From DMER01 sp003451645 (GTDB taxonomy: Bacteria > Pseudomonadota > Alphaproteobacteria > Micropepsales > Micropepsaceae): DNA of 45,509 nucleotides. The notes beneath the pieces are model-generated. The model was not told the DNA's origin, ran no database searches, and saw nothing but the letters and a program-made list of their open reading frames with translations. The stretch covers positions 1 through 45,509 of the forward strand of contig DALYLR010000030.1 of NCBI GenBank assembly GCA_031976175.1, written 5' to 3'. Of this stretch, positions 1 through 10,257 are shown piece after piece. Every line of letters starts with the position of its first letter. The stretch's first letter is position 1. The position numbers were made by a program, and so were the translations under genes.

Positions 1-2701
<2,701 letters not shown>

Positions 2702-2859
2702 GGAATGTCCTCGAGGTCTGTCGCATGATCTGACGGTCCTCCAGCCTGAGCGCGGAGAGACGCTCAGTCGAGAAGGGCCCCACCTCATTCATGCGCGGCG
2801 GCAAGAATGGCAGAGCTAAAATTCTAGGAGCGCGCGCGCCCCAAATGCGTAATCCCGCC

Positions 2860-2882
2860 CGCCGGAACTGTCGGTTCCGGCG
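2860..2882 (-). promoter_or_regulatory. rplL-rpoB intergenic hairpin, possible attenuator
   Basis: In the 245-base rplL-rpoB spacer there is a perfect 9-bp stem (cgccggaac / gttccggcg) with a 5-base loop. No T-run follows on the minus strand, so it is not a canonical intrinsic terminator. In E. coli this spacer carries a partial terminator and an RNase III site that set the ratio of L7/L12 to RNA polymerase. The same role here is inferred from position. The rest of the spacer shows nothing else I can support. Confidence 0.5.
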
Positions 2883-2946
2883 AACGGTATGAGGCGCGGA
2901 GTTGCCCAATTGGTCCGGGCAGCGAGGGAATGCCAGAATGGCCTCC

Positions 2947-3336
2947 TTACTTGAGTTCGACTTTCGCGCCTTCGGCCTCGATCTTCTTCTTGAGTTCTTC
3001 GGCTTCGGCCTTGGGCACATCGGCTTTGACGTCTTTCGGCGCGCCTTCAACGAGGTCCTTGGCTTCTTTCAAGCCCAGACCTGTGATTTCGCGGATGACC
3101 TTAATGACGTTGATCTTCTTGTCGCCAGCAGAGGCCAGCACGACCGTGAATTCGGTCTTGGCCGCTTCTGCCGCCGGGGCTGCACCGCCCGCCGCGCCAC
3201 CGGCCATGGGCATCGCCATGGCAACAGGTGCCGCCGCCGACACGCCCCACTTTTCTTCGAGCAATTTCGACAGTTCAGCCGCTTCCAAGACGGTCAGGCT
3301 GGACAACTCCTCAACGATTTTCTCAAGCTTCGACAT
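2947..3336 (-). CDS. rplL: 50S ribosomal protein L7/L12
   Basis: This is the stalk protein of the large ribosomal subunit, bound as dimers to L10 and recruiting translational GTPases. The 129-residue product has the usual three parts. An N-terminal dimerisation helix pair (residues 1-35, MSKLEKIVEELSSLTVLEAA) comes first, then an Ala/Gly/Pro-rich hinge at about 36-60, here richer in Met and Ala than in E. coli. The C-terminal factor-binding domain contains the expected KINVIKVIREITGLGLKEAK helix and a VEGAPK turn. The ATG is preceded by a GAAGG ribosome site. It lies 56 bases downstream of rplJ and is surely co-transcribed with it. Confidence 0.98.
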   Translation of the reverse strand: MSKLEKIVEELSSLTVLEAAELSKLLEEKWGVSAAAPVAMAMPMAGGAAGGAAPAAEAAKTEFTVVLASAGDKKINVIKVIREITGLGLKEAKDLVEGAPKDVKADVPKAEAEELKKKIEAEGAKVELK

Positions 3337-3392
3337 GATGTGTACCTTCTCAGATCAGATTTCAACCTAGGGACAGTTCAAGCGCCGGCGAT

Positions 3393-3911
3393 CTACGCCG
3401 CTTCACCTTTTTTCGCATAAGCACCAACCACACGGGCGAGTTGCCCGGCGGGAGCTTGCAGCACGCCCGCGACCTTGGTCGCCGGGGCTTGCAGAAGCCC
3501 AAGGAGTTTCGCCCGCAATTCGTCGAGTGAGGGTAGCGTGGCCAAAGCCTCGACTGCCTTCACGTCCAACACCGTGTTGCCCAACGCTCCGCCCAGAATG
3601 ACGAATTTCTGGTTCTCCTTGGAGTAGTTGAGCGCCACTTTGGGCGCCGCCACCGGGTCTGCCGACAAAGCAATTCCCGTTGGCCCCTTGAACAGGGCGG
3701 AAATGCCTTCCGATCCCGTTCCTGTTAGTGCGCGCATCGCCAGACGGTTTTTCGCGACCTGAAAGGACGCGCCCGCCGCCCGCATCTGCGCCCGTAGCTT
3801 CGACATCTCCGCCACGGTCATGCCCGTGTAGCGCGCGACGATCACCACGCCCGCCTTACCGAACTCGTCGTTCAGTGTGGCAATGACTTCGGCTTTCTCC
3901 GTGCGATTCAC
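3393..3911 (-). CDS. rplJ: 50S ribosomal protein L10
   Basis: L10 anchors the L7/L12 dimers to 23S rRNA and, as the L10-L12 complex, normally represses its own mRNA. The 172-residue length is normal. The N-terminal globular rRNA-binding part shows the conserved VAKNRLAMRAL and LFKGPTGIALS segments, and the C-terminal helix (about 130-165, LLGLLQAPATKVAGVLQAPA) is where L12 dimers bind. The start is GTG (3909-3911), with AAGGAG seven to eight bases upstream. The 360-base structured leader ahead of it is consistent with autogenous control. Confidence 0.98.
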   Translation of the reverse strand: MNRTEKAEVIATLNDEFGKAGVVIVARYTGMTVAEMSKLRAQMRAAGASFQVAKNRLAMRALTGTGSEGISALFKGPTGIALSADPVAAPKVALNYSKENQKFVILGGALGNTVLDVKAVEALATLPSLDELRAKLLGLLQAPATKVAGVLQAPAGQLARVVGAYAKKGEAA

Positions 3912-4271
3912 GACGCTTCTCCTTACGATGGATCAAGATGAACCCGAGTTCAGCCGGATGGCAGCCCGGTCTCTTGTCTAATGGCCAAGGCCGCAGGTCA
4001 TCGCCGCGCCCATCGCCGTCTGTCAGAACCCGTCCCAGGGTTTGGTCCGTCAGTCCTCGGAATGGCAGGCCATTGGCCTGTTCATGCCGCCTGAAAACCT
4101 CATCACCCCGTCTCCGCAGGCTTTGCGGATTAAGCCCCTCCGGCAAACTCAGCCTTCGCGGCACCTGCTTCTCGGACAGGCAACCGGAGTGACCGCCTCA
4201 TCGGCACTCCCTCCGGTGCAGTCCTTGCCCATTTTAGCGGGCAAGGGTCATTCGTGTGGCCCCGCCAGTCT
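3912..4271 (-). promoter_or_regulatory. rplA-rplJ spacer: probable L10 leader (autogenous control region)
   Basis: This 360-base stretch contains no convincing gene. On the minus strand, the segment antisense to 4183-4217 can form a bulged helix. It pairs ggagtg with cactcc, closes outside with acc/ggt, and carries CCGATGAGG in the loop arm, which resembles a kink-turn. About six bases nearer rplA, on the opposite side of 4217, is a separate perfect 8-bp stem (4223-4230 with 4239-4246, ccttgccc / gggcaagg, loop attttagc) lacking a T-run. Known L10 leaders fold into a kink-turn-bearing structure bound by L10(L12)4, and both position and fold suggest the same here. I did not find a convincing promoter by eye. 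Confidence 0.5.
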
Positions 4272-4991
4272 TTAGGCGTTGACCGTTGTCAGATCGATCT
4301 TGATCCCCGGCCCTTGGGTCGAGGAGAGCGAGATTTTGTTTAAATAATTGCCCTTGGCGGCGGGAGGCTTGGCCTTCACCACCACATCCACAAAAGTGCG
4401 GATGTTCTCAACCAGCGCCTCTTCGGTGAAAGAGACCTTGCCGACGCCCGCATGAATGATGCCCGCCTTCTCGACGCGGAACTCGACCGAGCCGCCCTTG
4501 GCATCCTTGACCGCTTTGGCCACGTCCATTGTCACGGTACCCACTTTCGGGTTGGGCATCAGACCGCGCGGGCCAAGGACCTTACCCAAACGGCCGACGA
4601 GACCCATCATGTCCGGGGTTGCGATACAGCGGTCGAAGTCAATCGTGCCCTTTTGCACGATCTCCGCCAGGTCCTCCGCGCCCACCACATCGGCGCCCGC
4701 GGCCTTAGCCTCGTCCGCTTTGGCGCCCTTGGCAAAAACGCCCACGCGGACCGTCTTGCCGGTGCCATTGGGCAGAGAGACGACGCCGCGCACCATCTGG
4801 TCGGCGTGGCGCGGATCAACGCCTAGATTCATCGCGATCTCGATGCTCTCGTCGAACTTGGCCTTGGCGCGCGCCTTGATCATCTTGACTGCCTCGCTCA
4901 AGGCATAGGCCTTGCGGGTGTCGATGCCTTCGCGCGCTTTGGCCAGACGCTTGCCCTCTGCAGGGGCCGCCTTCTTTGCAACTGTGTTCAT
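4272..4991 (-). CDS. rplA: 50S ribosomal protein L1
   Basis: L1 forms the mobile stalk at the ribosomal E site and in many bacteria represses the L11-L1 mRNA. The 239-residue product shows the signature region KVLGPRGLMPNPKVGTVT (about residues 136-155). It also has the VRVGVFAKG segment of domain II and a conserved C-terminal LSSTQGPGIKID motif. The N-terminal tail (residues 1-20, Lys/Ala-rich) is slightly extended relative to E. coli. The start ATG lies four bases beyond the rplK stop codon, so the two are translated from one message and may be coupled. Confidence 0.98.
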   Translation of the reverse strand: MNTVAKKAAPAEGKRLAKAREGIDTRKAYALSEAVKMIKARAKAKFDESIEIAMNLGVDPRHADQMVRGVVSLPNGTGKTVRVGVFAKGAKADEAKAAGADVVGAEDLAEIVQKGTIDFDRCIATPDMMGLVGRLGKVLGPRGLMPNPKVGTVTMDVAKAVKDAKGGSVEFRVEKAGIIHAGVGKVSFTEEALVENIRTFVDVVVKAKPPAAKGNYLNKISLSSTQGPGIKIDLTTVNA

Positions 4992-4995
4992 GTGC

Positions 4996-5424
4996 TTACC
5001 CCTTCACTTCCAGACCCATGGAGCGCGCCGAGCCAGCGATGATCTTGACCGCCGCATCGATATCGTTCGCGTTGAGATCCTTCATCTTGGTCTCCGCGAT
5101 CTTGCGCACATCCGCCATCGTCACGGACCCTTTGACCTCATAGCCGGGACGCTTGGCGCCCCCATCCACCTTGGCGGCCTTCTTCAACAGGAAGGATGCA
5201 GGCGGGGTCTTAAAGTCGAGCGTGAACGACTTGTCCTGGTAGTAGGTGATGATCACTGGGATCGGCATCCCCTTCTCGAATTCTTGCGTCTTCGCGTTGA
5301 AGGTTTTGCAGAACTCCATAATGTTCAAGCCGCGCTGGCCAAGCGCGGGCCCGATCGGCGGCGATGGATTCGCCGAACCGGCCGGAACCTGTAGTTTGAT
5401 CTGGCCAAGCAGTTTTTTCGCCAT
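4996..5424 (-). CDS. rplK: 50S ribosomal protein L11
   Basis: L11 binds the GTPase-associated region of 23S rRNA, and stringent-response and thiopeptide effects act through it. The 142-residue length is exactly typical. The N-terminal domain contains QVPAGSANPSPPIGPALGQRG and NIMEFCKTFNAKT. The C-terminal rRNA-binding domain contains KTPPASFLLKKAA and ends AGSARSMGLEVKG. It starts with ATG at 5424. The 112-base spacer to nusG holds a 6-bp hairpin at 5476-5491 (tcgagg / cctcga, loop tcac). That spacer is where an L1-responsive operator could lie, but no clear 23S mimic was recognised. Confidence 0.98.
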   Translation of the reverse strand: MAKKLLGQIKLQVPAGSANPSPPIGPALGQRGLNIMEFCKTFNAKTQEFEKGMPIPVIITYYQDKSFTLDFKTPPASFLLKKAAKVDGGAKRPGYEVKGSVTMADVRKIAETKMKDLNANDIDAAVKIIAGSARSMGLEVKG

Positions 5425-5536
5425 GGGGTACCCCTCTTCAGTTTTGGCTTAGCGGTTCAACCGGCCGCCCAGACATCGAGGTCACCCTCGACAGCCAGAC
5501 AGCCTCCCGCACTCTCTTGGTCGTGCCGATGGGCCT

Positions 5537-6130
5537 TTAGACCTTCTCGACCTGACCAAAATCCAACTCCACAGGCGTCGCGCGGCCAAAGATCGACACT
5601 GCGACCTTCAGACGGGAGCGCTCTGTATCCACTTCCTCGACGGTGCCGTTGAACGAGGCAAAAGGCCCGTCCGTCACGCGCACTTGCTCGCCAACCTCGT
5701 AGGTGAGCGCAGCCTTGGGCCGCTCAACACCCTCCTTGACCTGGCTCACGATCCGGTCGATTTCTTGCTGACTGACCGCTTGCGGCTTGTTGCCCTGCCC
5801 CAAAAAGCCAGTCACTTTCGCGGTATTTTTGATGAGGTGATAGGCCTCATCGGTGAGATGCATTTTCACCAGCACATAACCGGGAAAGAATTTATGCTCC
5901 GCATTGACCTTCTGGCCACGGCGCACCTCAATCACATGCTCGGTCGGGACCAGCACCTCCAGGAACAAATCCTGAAGGCCCTTTTGAATAGCGCCCCGCT
6001 TGATTTCGTCCGCGACCTTTTTCTCGAAGTTCGAATAGGCGTGCACGATGTACCAGCGCGCCGGCGGCAGCGTTGGCGCGCTCAACGGCGCAGGGCTTGG
6101 TGCAATGCTCGGTTCAACAGTCTCGTTCAT
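5537..6130 (-). CDS. nusG: transcription termination/antitermination factor NusG
   Basis: NusG binds the RNA polymerase clamp, suppresses pausing, and links polymerase to Rho or to ribosomal S10. The 197-residue product starts at ATG 6130. The in-frame extension upstream overlaps secE and has no NusG homology, so it was rejected. After a Pro/Ala-rich N-terminal tail (residues 1-25), the NGN domain begins at RWYIVHAYSNFEKKVADEI and includes FFPGYVLVKM. The C-terminal KOW domain (about 140-197) shows YEVGEQVRVTDGPFASFNGT. The gene follows the secE stop by five bases, the standard bacterial order. Confidence 0.97.
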   Translation of the reverse strand: MNETVEPSIAPSPAPLSAPTLPPARWYIVHAYSNFEKKVADEIKRGAIQKGLQDLFLEVLVPTEHVIEVRRGQKVNAEHKFFPGYVLVKMHLTDEAYHLIKNTAKVTGFLGQGNKPQAVSQQEIDRIVSQVKEGVERPKAALTYEVGEQVRVTDGPFASFNGTVEEVDTERSRLKVAVSIFGRATPVELDFGQVEKV

Positions 6131-6135
6131 CGGCT

Positions 6136-6387
6136 CTAGACCAGGTTCAACACGAAGGCCACGACACGGCCGATCACCCAATCGACCGTGAAGAAAAACA
6201 CCATCGCCAGCACCACCATGATCAGCACAGCGATCGAGGTCGTTGTCGTCTCCTTGCGTGTGGGCCATGTGACCTTTGCGGTCTCTTGACGCACTTGCGC
6301 AATGAACTCCATCGCCGATACGCGCTTTGGCGGCGTAGCGGGGACGCTCTTGGTATCTTTGTTATTGTCGTCTGCCCGCGCGCTCAT
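6136..6387 (-). CDS. secE: preprotein translocase subunit SecE
   Basis: SecE is the essential tilted-helix subunit that clamps the SecY channel in the inner membrane. The 83-residue protein has a polar N-terminus (SARADDNNKDTKSVPATPPK). The amphipathic signature FIAQVRQETAKVTWPTRKET follows, then a single transmembrane helix (about residues 48-68, IAVLIMVVLAMVFFFTVDWV). This is the short single-span form usual in Alphaproteobacteria. I chose ATG at 6387; a TTG ten codons upstream (6417) is possible but has poorer coding character. It lies 75 bases downstream of tRNA-Trp and five bases upstream of nusG. Confidence 0.96.
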   Translation of the reverse strand: MSARADDNNKDTKSVPATPPKRVSAMEFIAQVRQETAKVTWPTRKETTTTSIAVLIMVVLAMVFFFTVDWVIGRVVAFVLNLV

Positions 6388-6462
6388 CAATGGTTCCGCG
6401 TCACACAGGCTGGCCAAATGCGCTTGCCAGCCTGCTCAAATTCGTTCCAAACTTTTTCCCGG

Positions 6463-6538
6463 TGGCAGGGGCGGCAGGATTCGAACCCGCGACCCTCGGT
6501 TTTGGAGACCGATGCTCTACCAGCTGAGCTACACCCCT
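6463..6538 (-). tRNA. tRNA-Trp (anticodon CCA)
   Basis: The minus strand reads AGGGGTGTAGCTCAGCTGGT at its 5' end. The anticodon stem-loop CGGTCTCCAAAACCG places CCA at the anticodon. The T arm is GCGGGTTCGAATCCTGC, and the 3' terminus with acceptor CGCCCCT, discriminator G and encoded CCA ends at 6463. Total length is 76. tRNA-Trp directly before secE is the usual alphaproteobacterial arrangement. Here the gene upstream is not tuf but the oppositely oriented 6684 gene. Confidence 0.98.
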
Positions 6539-6683
6539 ACGAGGAACAAACAGTGTTAACGGGCTCACGCGCCCGCGACCACGCCTTCACCTTCGCCGGA
6601 AAGCGAGTGGGTATCAGCCTTGCATCTTCAGCGCAAGAGCTTTTCGTACCGCCCAATCATTCTCTAGTGGACACTTGCACGCC

Positions 6684-7730
6684 ATGACCACTGCCCCCAT
6701 CGGGCTGTCGCCTGAAACATTCCCCCATCAGCTCAACCCAGATGCGAACACACAGCTTATAGTTGAATTATCGGAACAGAAATATCAAGAAGCGAGCTTT
6801 CTCGACGACAGGTTGCGCGAGCCAGGGAAGCTGGAGCGGTCCGCGCCCTGGCCGGACATGGCCGCAGCGTCAACCCGCCTATCCTCCGACCGTTACTGCC
6901 ACTGGATCTACCATATCGGCCATGTGGGCTCGACCTTGCTGTCGCGCATTCTGGGCGAGCACCCGGCCCTGTTCAGCTTGCGCGAGCCGATTGTCTTGCG
7001 CCAGATCGCCCAGAGCGTCATCGAGGGCGGACCCGAATGCCGAATGGGTATGTTGGGCAGTGCGGCCGATGTCTTGGAGGTGCAGTGCCGCTTGCTCGCC
7101 CGCACTTTCCGGTCAGAGCAGACCAGTCTGGTAAAGGCCACCAGCTTCGCCTCAGTGTTGGCGCCTGTTATTCTTCGCCGTGAACCCAGAGCCCGTGCTA
7201 TCTTGCTGATCGCGGCACCTCAGGTCTATCTGGCGACCATCCTGGGCGCTGAGAACAATCCGCGGGAACTCTTAGCTCTGGCGCCGCTGCGCTGGCGGCG
7301 GATGCAGGCCATGGCACCCGCGCTGCAGGGGGAGCGCCTGGATGCGCTGGGACCCGGGGAACTCTGCGCTATGAGTTGGGCTGTCGAAATGGCAATCTTA
7401 GGGCTGACCGCCCAGGCCCATCCCACTCAGTGTTTGGGTCTCGACTTTGACCGGTTTCTCCACGATCCGCGCGCCAGCCTCGCCGCGTGTTTGGCGCATC
7501 TCGGCTGCGCGTCCGATGCGCCCACCCTTAATGCTCTGATGAGCAGCCAGCATTGGGGCCGCTACGCCAAGGCTCCCGATCACGCCTTTGACCCCGCCAT
7601 GCGTCAGCATCTGATTGCGCAGACTTGGTCACAGCAGCGGCCTGTCCTTCAGGCTGGAATGACCTGGCTCGACCGGACATTGCGCGCCAACCCTGCCCTC
7701 GCCCGCGCGCTTGCACCATTCATGGCTTGA
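6684..7730 (+). CDS. P-loop sulfotransferase-like protein
   Basis: This 348-residue protein resembles the bacterial sulfotransferase-like P-loop family, which transfers sulfuryl groups from PAPS. The segment YHIGHVGSTLLSRILGEHPA (about residues 75-95) resembles the 5'-phosphosulfate-binding loop followed by its helix, and SLREP next to it fits the family's beta-strand after that helix. A second region, TSLVKATSFASVL, resembles the 3'-phosphate-binding strand. No signal peptide or membrane helix is seen. The ATG at 6684 is preferred; an in-frame TTG three codons upstream is less likely. It is alone on its strand, divergent from tRNA-Trp and convergent with the phosphatase gene. The substrate is unknown, and enzymatic activity is inferred only from the loop. 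Confidence 0.65.
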   Translation: MTTAPIGLSPETFPHQLNPDANTQLIVELSEQKYQEASFLDDRLREPGKLERSAPWPDMAAASTRLSSDRYCHWIYHIGHVGSTLLSRILGEHPALFSLREPIVLRQIAQSVIEGGPECRMGMLGSAADVLEVQCRLLARTFRSEQTSLVKATSFASVLAPVILRREPRARAILLIAAPQVYLATILGAENNPRELLALAPLRWRRMQAMAPALQGERLDALGPGELCAMSWAVEMAILGLTAQAHPTQCLGLDFDRFLHDPRASLAACLAHLGCASDAPTLNALMSSQHWGRYAKAPDHAFDPAMRQHLIAQTWSQQRPVLQAGMTWLDRTLRANPALARALAPFMA

Positions 7731-7758
7731 ACGCACCGGTCACGTCGCGCTCGCCCAG

Positions 7759-8526
7759 CTATCTCGCCTGATCCTTGGCAGCGCGCTCATCGTCATAGAG
7801 CTGAAAAATCGCCTCAAGAGATGTCAGGTTCATTCCATGCTTGAGGAAGTTGTACGGCGTCACATTGACCATTTTGATGATGATGCGTGCAATTTCGGTC
7901 CCCTCTTGACCGCCCTCCAATGGCACCAGGTCAAAATCCAGGATATTCACGCAGGCCAAGTCCTGCTCAAACCGTGCGGCCCCCACCAGCCCCGCACCCG
8001 TCGCCCAGCTGAGCAGCAACCGATTGACACCCTCATGTGCCACGACAAGCGCCGTGTGCCAGTCTGGCCGCCTGAGCAAGTCCTGGATCGCCTCAACCGA
8101 CCGCGCCTGCACTGCAGCAAAACTGTCGCCGCCAAACATCGTGGCGCCAGGCTCGGCCGCCTTGTCGAACTCAAATGCCATGCGGGCTGAGAGTTCCTCC
8201 CGCGAGCGGGCGAAGACTTGCCCACCGCCTTTGATCTCGACCAGCCGCGGTTCGTGCTCTAGGAGCAAATGCTCCTTGTCCTGATTATAGGTGAGCACGA
8301 TTTCGGCCGTCTCGCGGGTACGCGGATAGCCTGAACACAGCGCCAGATCAAAACGCACCCCGGCGAGTGCCTCACCTGCCGCGCGGGCTTGCTCTTGACC
8401 CAGCGGGGTCAATGGCACCTGATCGGGTTTGCGCTCAACAAGGACGAGGCGGCTGAAATAATCGACATGCCCATGGCGCATCAGATAGATGCGGCGGCGC
8501 CCTGTCGTGCCTGGGAGTGCGCTCAT
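7759..8526 (-). CDS. histidine phosphatase family protein (phosphoglycerate mutase-like)
   Basis: This is a 255-residue member of the histidine phosphatase superfamily, which hydrolyses or transfers phosphate through a phosphohistidine. The catalytic RHG motif is at residues 17-19 (IYLMRHGHVDY), and a second conserved histidine is in LVVAHEGVNRLLL at about residue 170. CSGYPRTRETAEIVL supplies the usual arginine after the 'S-x-x-x-R-x-x-x-T' turn. The C-terminus (NVTPYNFLKHGMNLTSLEAI) is unusual and may cover the active site. Its ATG overlaps the stop of the upstream CoA-transferase gene by four bases (ATGA), which suggests translational coupling. The substrate may be a small phosphate ester, possibly linked to CoA metabolism, but that is inference. 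Confidence 0.85.
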   Translation of the reverse strand: MSALPGTTGRRRIYLMRHGHVDYFSRLVLVERKPDQVPLTPLGQEQARAAGEALAGVRFDLALCSGYPRTRETAEIVLTYNQDKEHLLLEHEPRLVEIKGGGQVFARSREELSARMAFEFDKAAEPGATMFGGDSFAAVQARSVEAIQDLLRRPDWHTALVVAHEGVNRLLLSWATGAGLVGAARFEQDLACVNILDFDLVPLEGGQEGTEIARIIIKMVNVTPYNFLKHGMNLTSLEAIFQLYDDERAAKDQAR

Positions 8527-9647
8527 ATCCCACCGGCCTCCGCCAACCCGCGAATGTCCTGGCTAGAGAAACCCCAATCGCTCAAAACCTGTTCCGTATG
8601 GGCCCCTGCTTGCGGCGCTGGCCCCTGAACCCGCCCGGGAGTGCGGCTGAAGCGCGGTGCGGTATTTGGGTGGACGACCCCGTCGATCACAATAAAGGTC
8701 TCGCGCGCCACATTATGCGGGTGCCGCGGGGCCTCATCGAGGCTCAACACGGGCGCATAACAGACATCGCTGCCCAGCATGATTGCGTCCCACTGATCGC
8801 GCGTCTTGGTGCGAATGACAGAAGCAATCTTGGCCTTTAGGGCTGGCCATTTGGCCTTGTCCATTTGTCCTTGAAATTCAGGATCGGCGATCCCGGTCTT
8901 CTCTAAGAGCAAGGCATAGAATTGGGGCTCTATGGATCCAATCGCCACCCACTTGCCGTCAGCAGTCTCATAGGTGTCATAGAAATGCGCCGCGCCATCG
9001 AGCAAATTCTCGCCCTTGCGGTCCGTCCAAATACTGGCGGCCTTCATGCCATAGAACATCGCCATCAGATGCGCCGCGCCGTCGGTCATGGCCGCATCGA
9101 CCACTTGACCTTTGCCAGAGCGCTGCGCCTCAAAAAGCGCGCACACCATGCCGAAAGCCAAATACATGGCCCCGCCGCCGAAATCGCCCACCAGATTGAG
9201 CGGGGGCACAGGCTTGTCCTCAGCCCGCCCAATCGCGTGCAGGGCGCCTGTAAGCGCAATGTAGTTGATGTCGTGACCTGCCGCATGGGCAAGCGGCCCT
9301 GTTTGGCCCCATCCCGTCATGCGCCCATACACAAGTTTCGGATTGCGCCCGAGCGCTGCATCTGGTCCCAGTCCCAAACGCTCCATGACACCCGGGCGAA
9401 AGCCTTCAAGCAGCATGTCGGCCCCACCAATCAGACGCAGGCACGCTTCAACCGCGGCAGGAGATTTCAGATCGAACGCGACCGAGCGCCGGCCTCGGCT
9501 TGTGACATCAAACTTGGAGCCGCCGCGCGCACCTTTCCGGTCTATCCGGATGACTTCGGCACCCATGTCGCTGAATAGCATCGCGCAAAATGGCCCCGGC
9601 CCAATGCCTGCGAACTCGATGATCTTGACCCCTGACAATGGTCCCAT
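8523..9647 (-). CDS. family III CoA-transferase, alpha-methylacyl-CoA racemase type
   Basis: This 374-residue CaiB/BaiF-family protein most resembles alpha-methylacyl-CoA racemase (AMACR; MCR in mycobacteria). That enzyme inverts the 2-methyl stereocentre of branched acyl-CoAs so that beta-oxidation can proceed. Residues matching the known racemase catalytic set are visible: H125 in AAGHDINYIALTGAL, D155 in NLVGDFGGGAM, and E240 in GSIEPQFYALLL. Sister CoA-transferases instead use a single aspartate around position 169. The start at 9647 follows a strong GAGGGAGGCGAG ribosome site; an upstream in-frame ATG-like extension to 9692 was rejected. It is the first gene of a pair with the histidine phosphatase. 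Racemase is more likely than CoA-transfer, given the residues. Confidence 0.85.
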   Translation of the reverse strand: MGPLSGVKIIEFAGIGPGPFCAMLFSDMGAEVIRIDRKGARGGSKFDVTSRGRRSVAFDLKSPAAVEACLRLIGGADMLLEGFRPGVMERLGLGPDAALGRNPKLVYGRMTGWGQTGPLAHAAGHDINYIALTGALHAIGRAEDKPVPPLNLVGDFGGGAMYLAFGMVCALFEAQRSGKGQVVDAAMTDGAAHLMAMFYGMKAASIWTDRKGENLLDGAAHFYDTYETADGKWVAIGSIEPQFYALLLEKTGIADPEFQGQMDKAKWPALKAKIASVIRTKTRDQWDAIMLGSDVCYAPVLSLDEAPRHPHNVARETFIVIDGVVHPNTAPRFSRTPGRVQGPAPQAGAHTEQVLSDWGFSSQDIRGLAEAGGI

Positions 9648-9755
9648 GTGTCTCGCCTCCCTCTGTGAGTGTGTGCGGATGGGTTTCGCCACACCCTTGT
9701 CTAGTTGTTGTGCGCTATGGTGCTCTTACGGGACGCTCGCTGCGGATGCAAATAG

Positions 9756-9772
9756 CATCCGGCAACCGGATG
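9756..9772. repeat. short perfect hairpin upstream of the lipoprotein gene
   Basis: A perfect 7-bp inverted repeat (catccgg / ccggatg) with a 3-base loop lies 26 bases before the ATG at 9799, in the divergent spacer between the racemase-like and lipoprotein genes. It could be an operator or a 5' UTR stem. No function is known. Confidence 0.35.
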
Positions 9773-9798
9773 GCAATGTATTGTTAAAGGTCAGGCTC

Positions 9799-10257
9799 AT
9801 GCGCATCGCTCGTTGCTTATCCCTGTTTCCAACGGTCGTCTTCTTGGCGGCATGCGAGCCCGCGCCCTCCACACCAAAGGCGCCGCCCATAGAGCCCTCA
9901 CCCATTGCGGAGCCGGCGCCACCGGTGGCCCGCCGCTCGCAGCCCATCTACAAGATTGACGCAATCACGCTAGCGCGCGTTCCAAATCAGGCACCGGAGC
10001 ATTTGGTGATCAAAGTGCGAGGCACCGTGAAGTCGGGAGGATGGACCAACCCGATCTTGAAACCTGCCCCGGTGCCGAGAGGTGGTCCCGCGACCCGCGC
10101 CTTTGTCTTCGAGGCAACACCGCCAGGGCCTGATGCCTTCGTGACCCAAGCGCTTACACCCATTGAAGCAGGCCTGACCGTAACCGACTTGTCTCCAGAG
10201 ACCCGCACCATCGTCATCCATTGCGAGACCGTCGCGGTGTCGCAAGAGCTTCCCTAA
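9799..10257 (+). CDS. small outer-membrane or periplasmic lipoprotein of unknown function
   Basis: The product has 152 residues. The first 19 form a lipoprotein signal: two arginines, a hydrophobic core (LFPTVVFLAAC) and a lipobox with cysteine near residue 19. A Pro/Ala-rich linker (about 20-48, PAPSTPKAPPIEPSPIAEPA) follows, then a compact domain with alternating beta-type sequence (IDAITLARV, HLVIKVRGTV, TIVIHCETVAV). I do not recognise the domain. The ATG has an AAGG site eight bases upstream. An ORF extension far upstream runs antisense through the racemase-like gene and was rejected. The stop overlaps the tail of the convergent acyltransferase gene by four bases. Confidence 0.7.
   Translation: MRIARCLSLFPTVVFLAACEPAPSTPKAPPIEPSPIAEPAPPVARRSQPIYKIDAITLARVPNQAPEHLVIKVRGTVKSGGWTNPILKPAPVPRGGPATRAFVFEATPPGPDAFVTQALTPIEAGLTVTDLSPETRTIVIHCETVAVSQELP

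Noticed and set aside
4452..4908. Plus-strand frames opposite rplA
   Set aside because: They are antisense to a conserved ribosomal gene and lack any coding signature.
6131..6268. N-terminal extension of nusG
   Set aside because: It overlaps secE and has no resemblance to NusG; the ATG at 6130 gives the normal protein.
7398..7719. Minus-strand frames inside the sulfotransferase-like gene
   Set aside because: They are short antisense shadows with no ribosome site or domain.
9319..9798. Upstream extension of the lipoprotein frame
   Set aside because: It runs antisense through the racemase-like gene; the lipoprotein signal starts only at ATG 9799.
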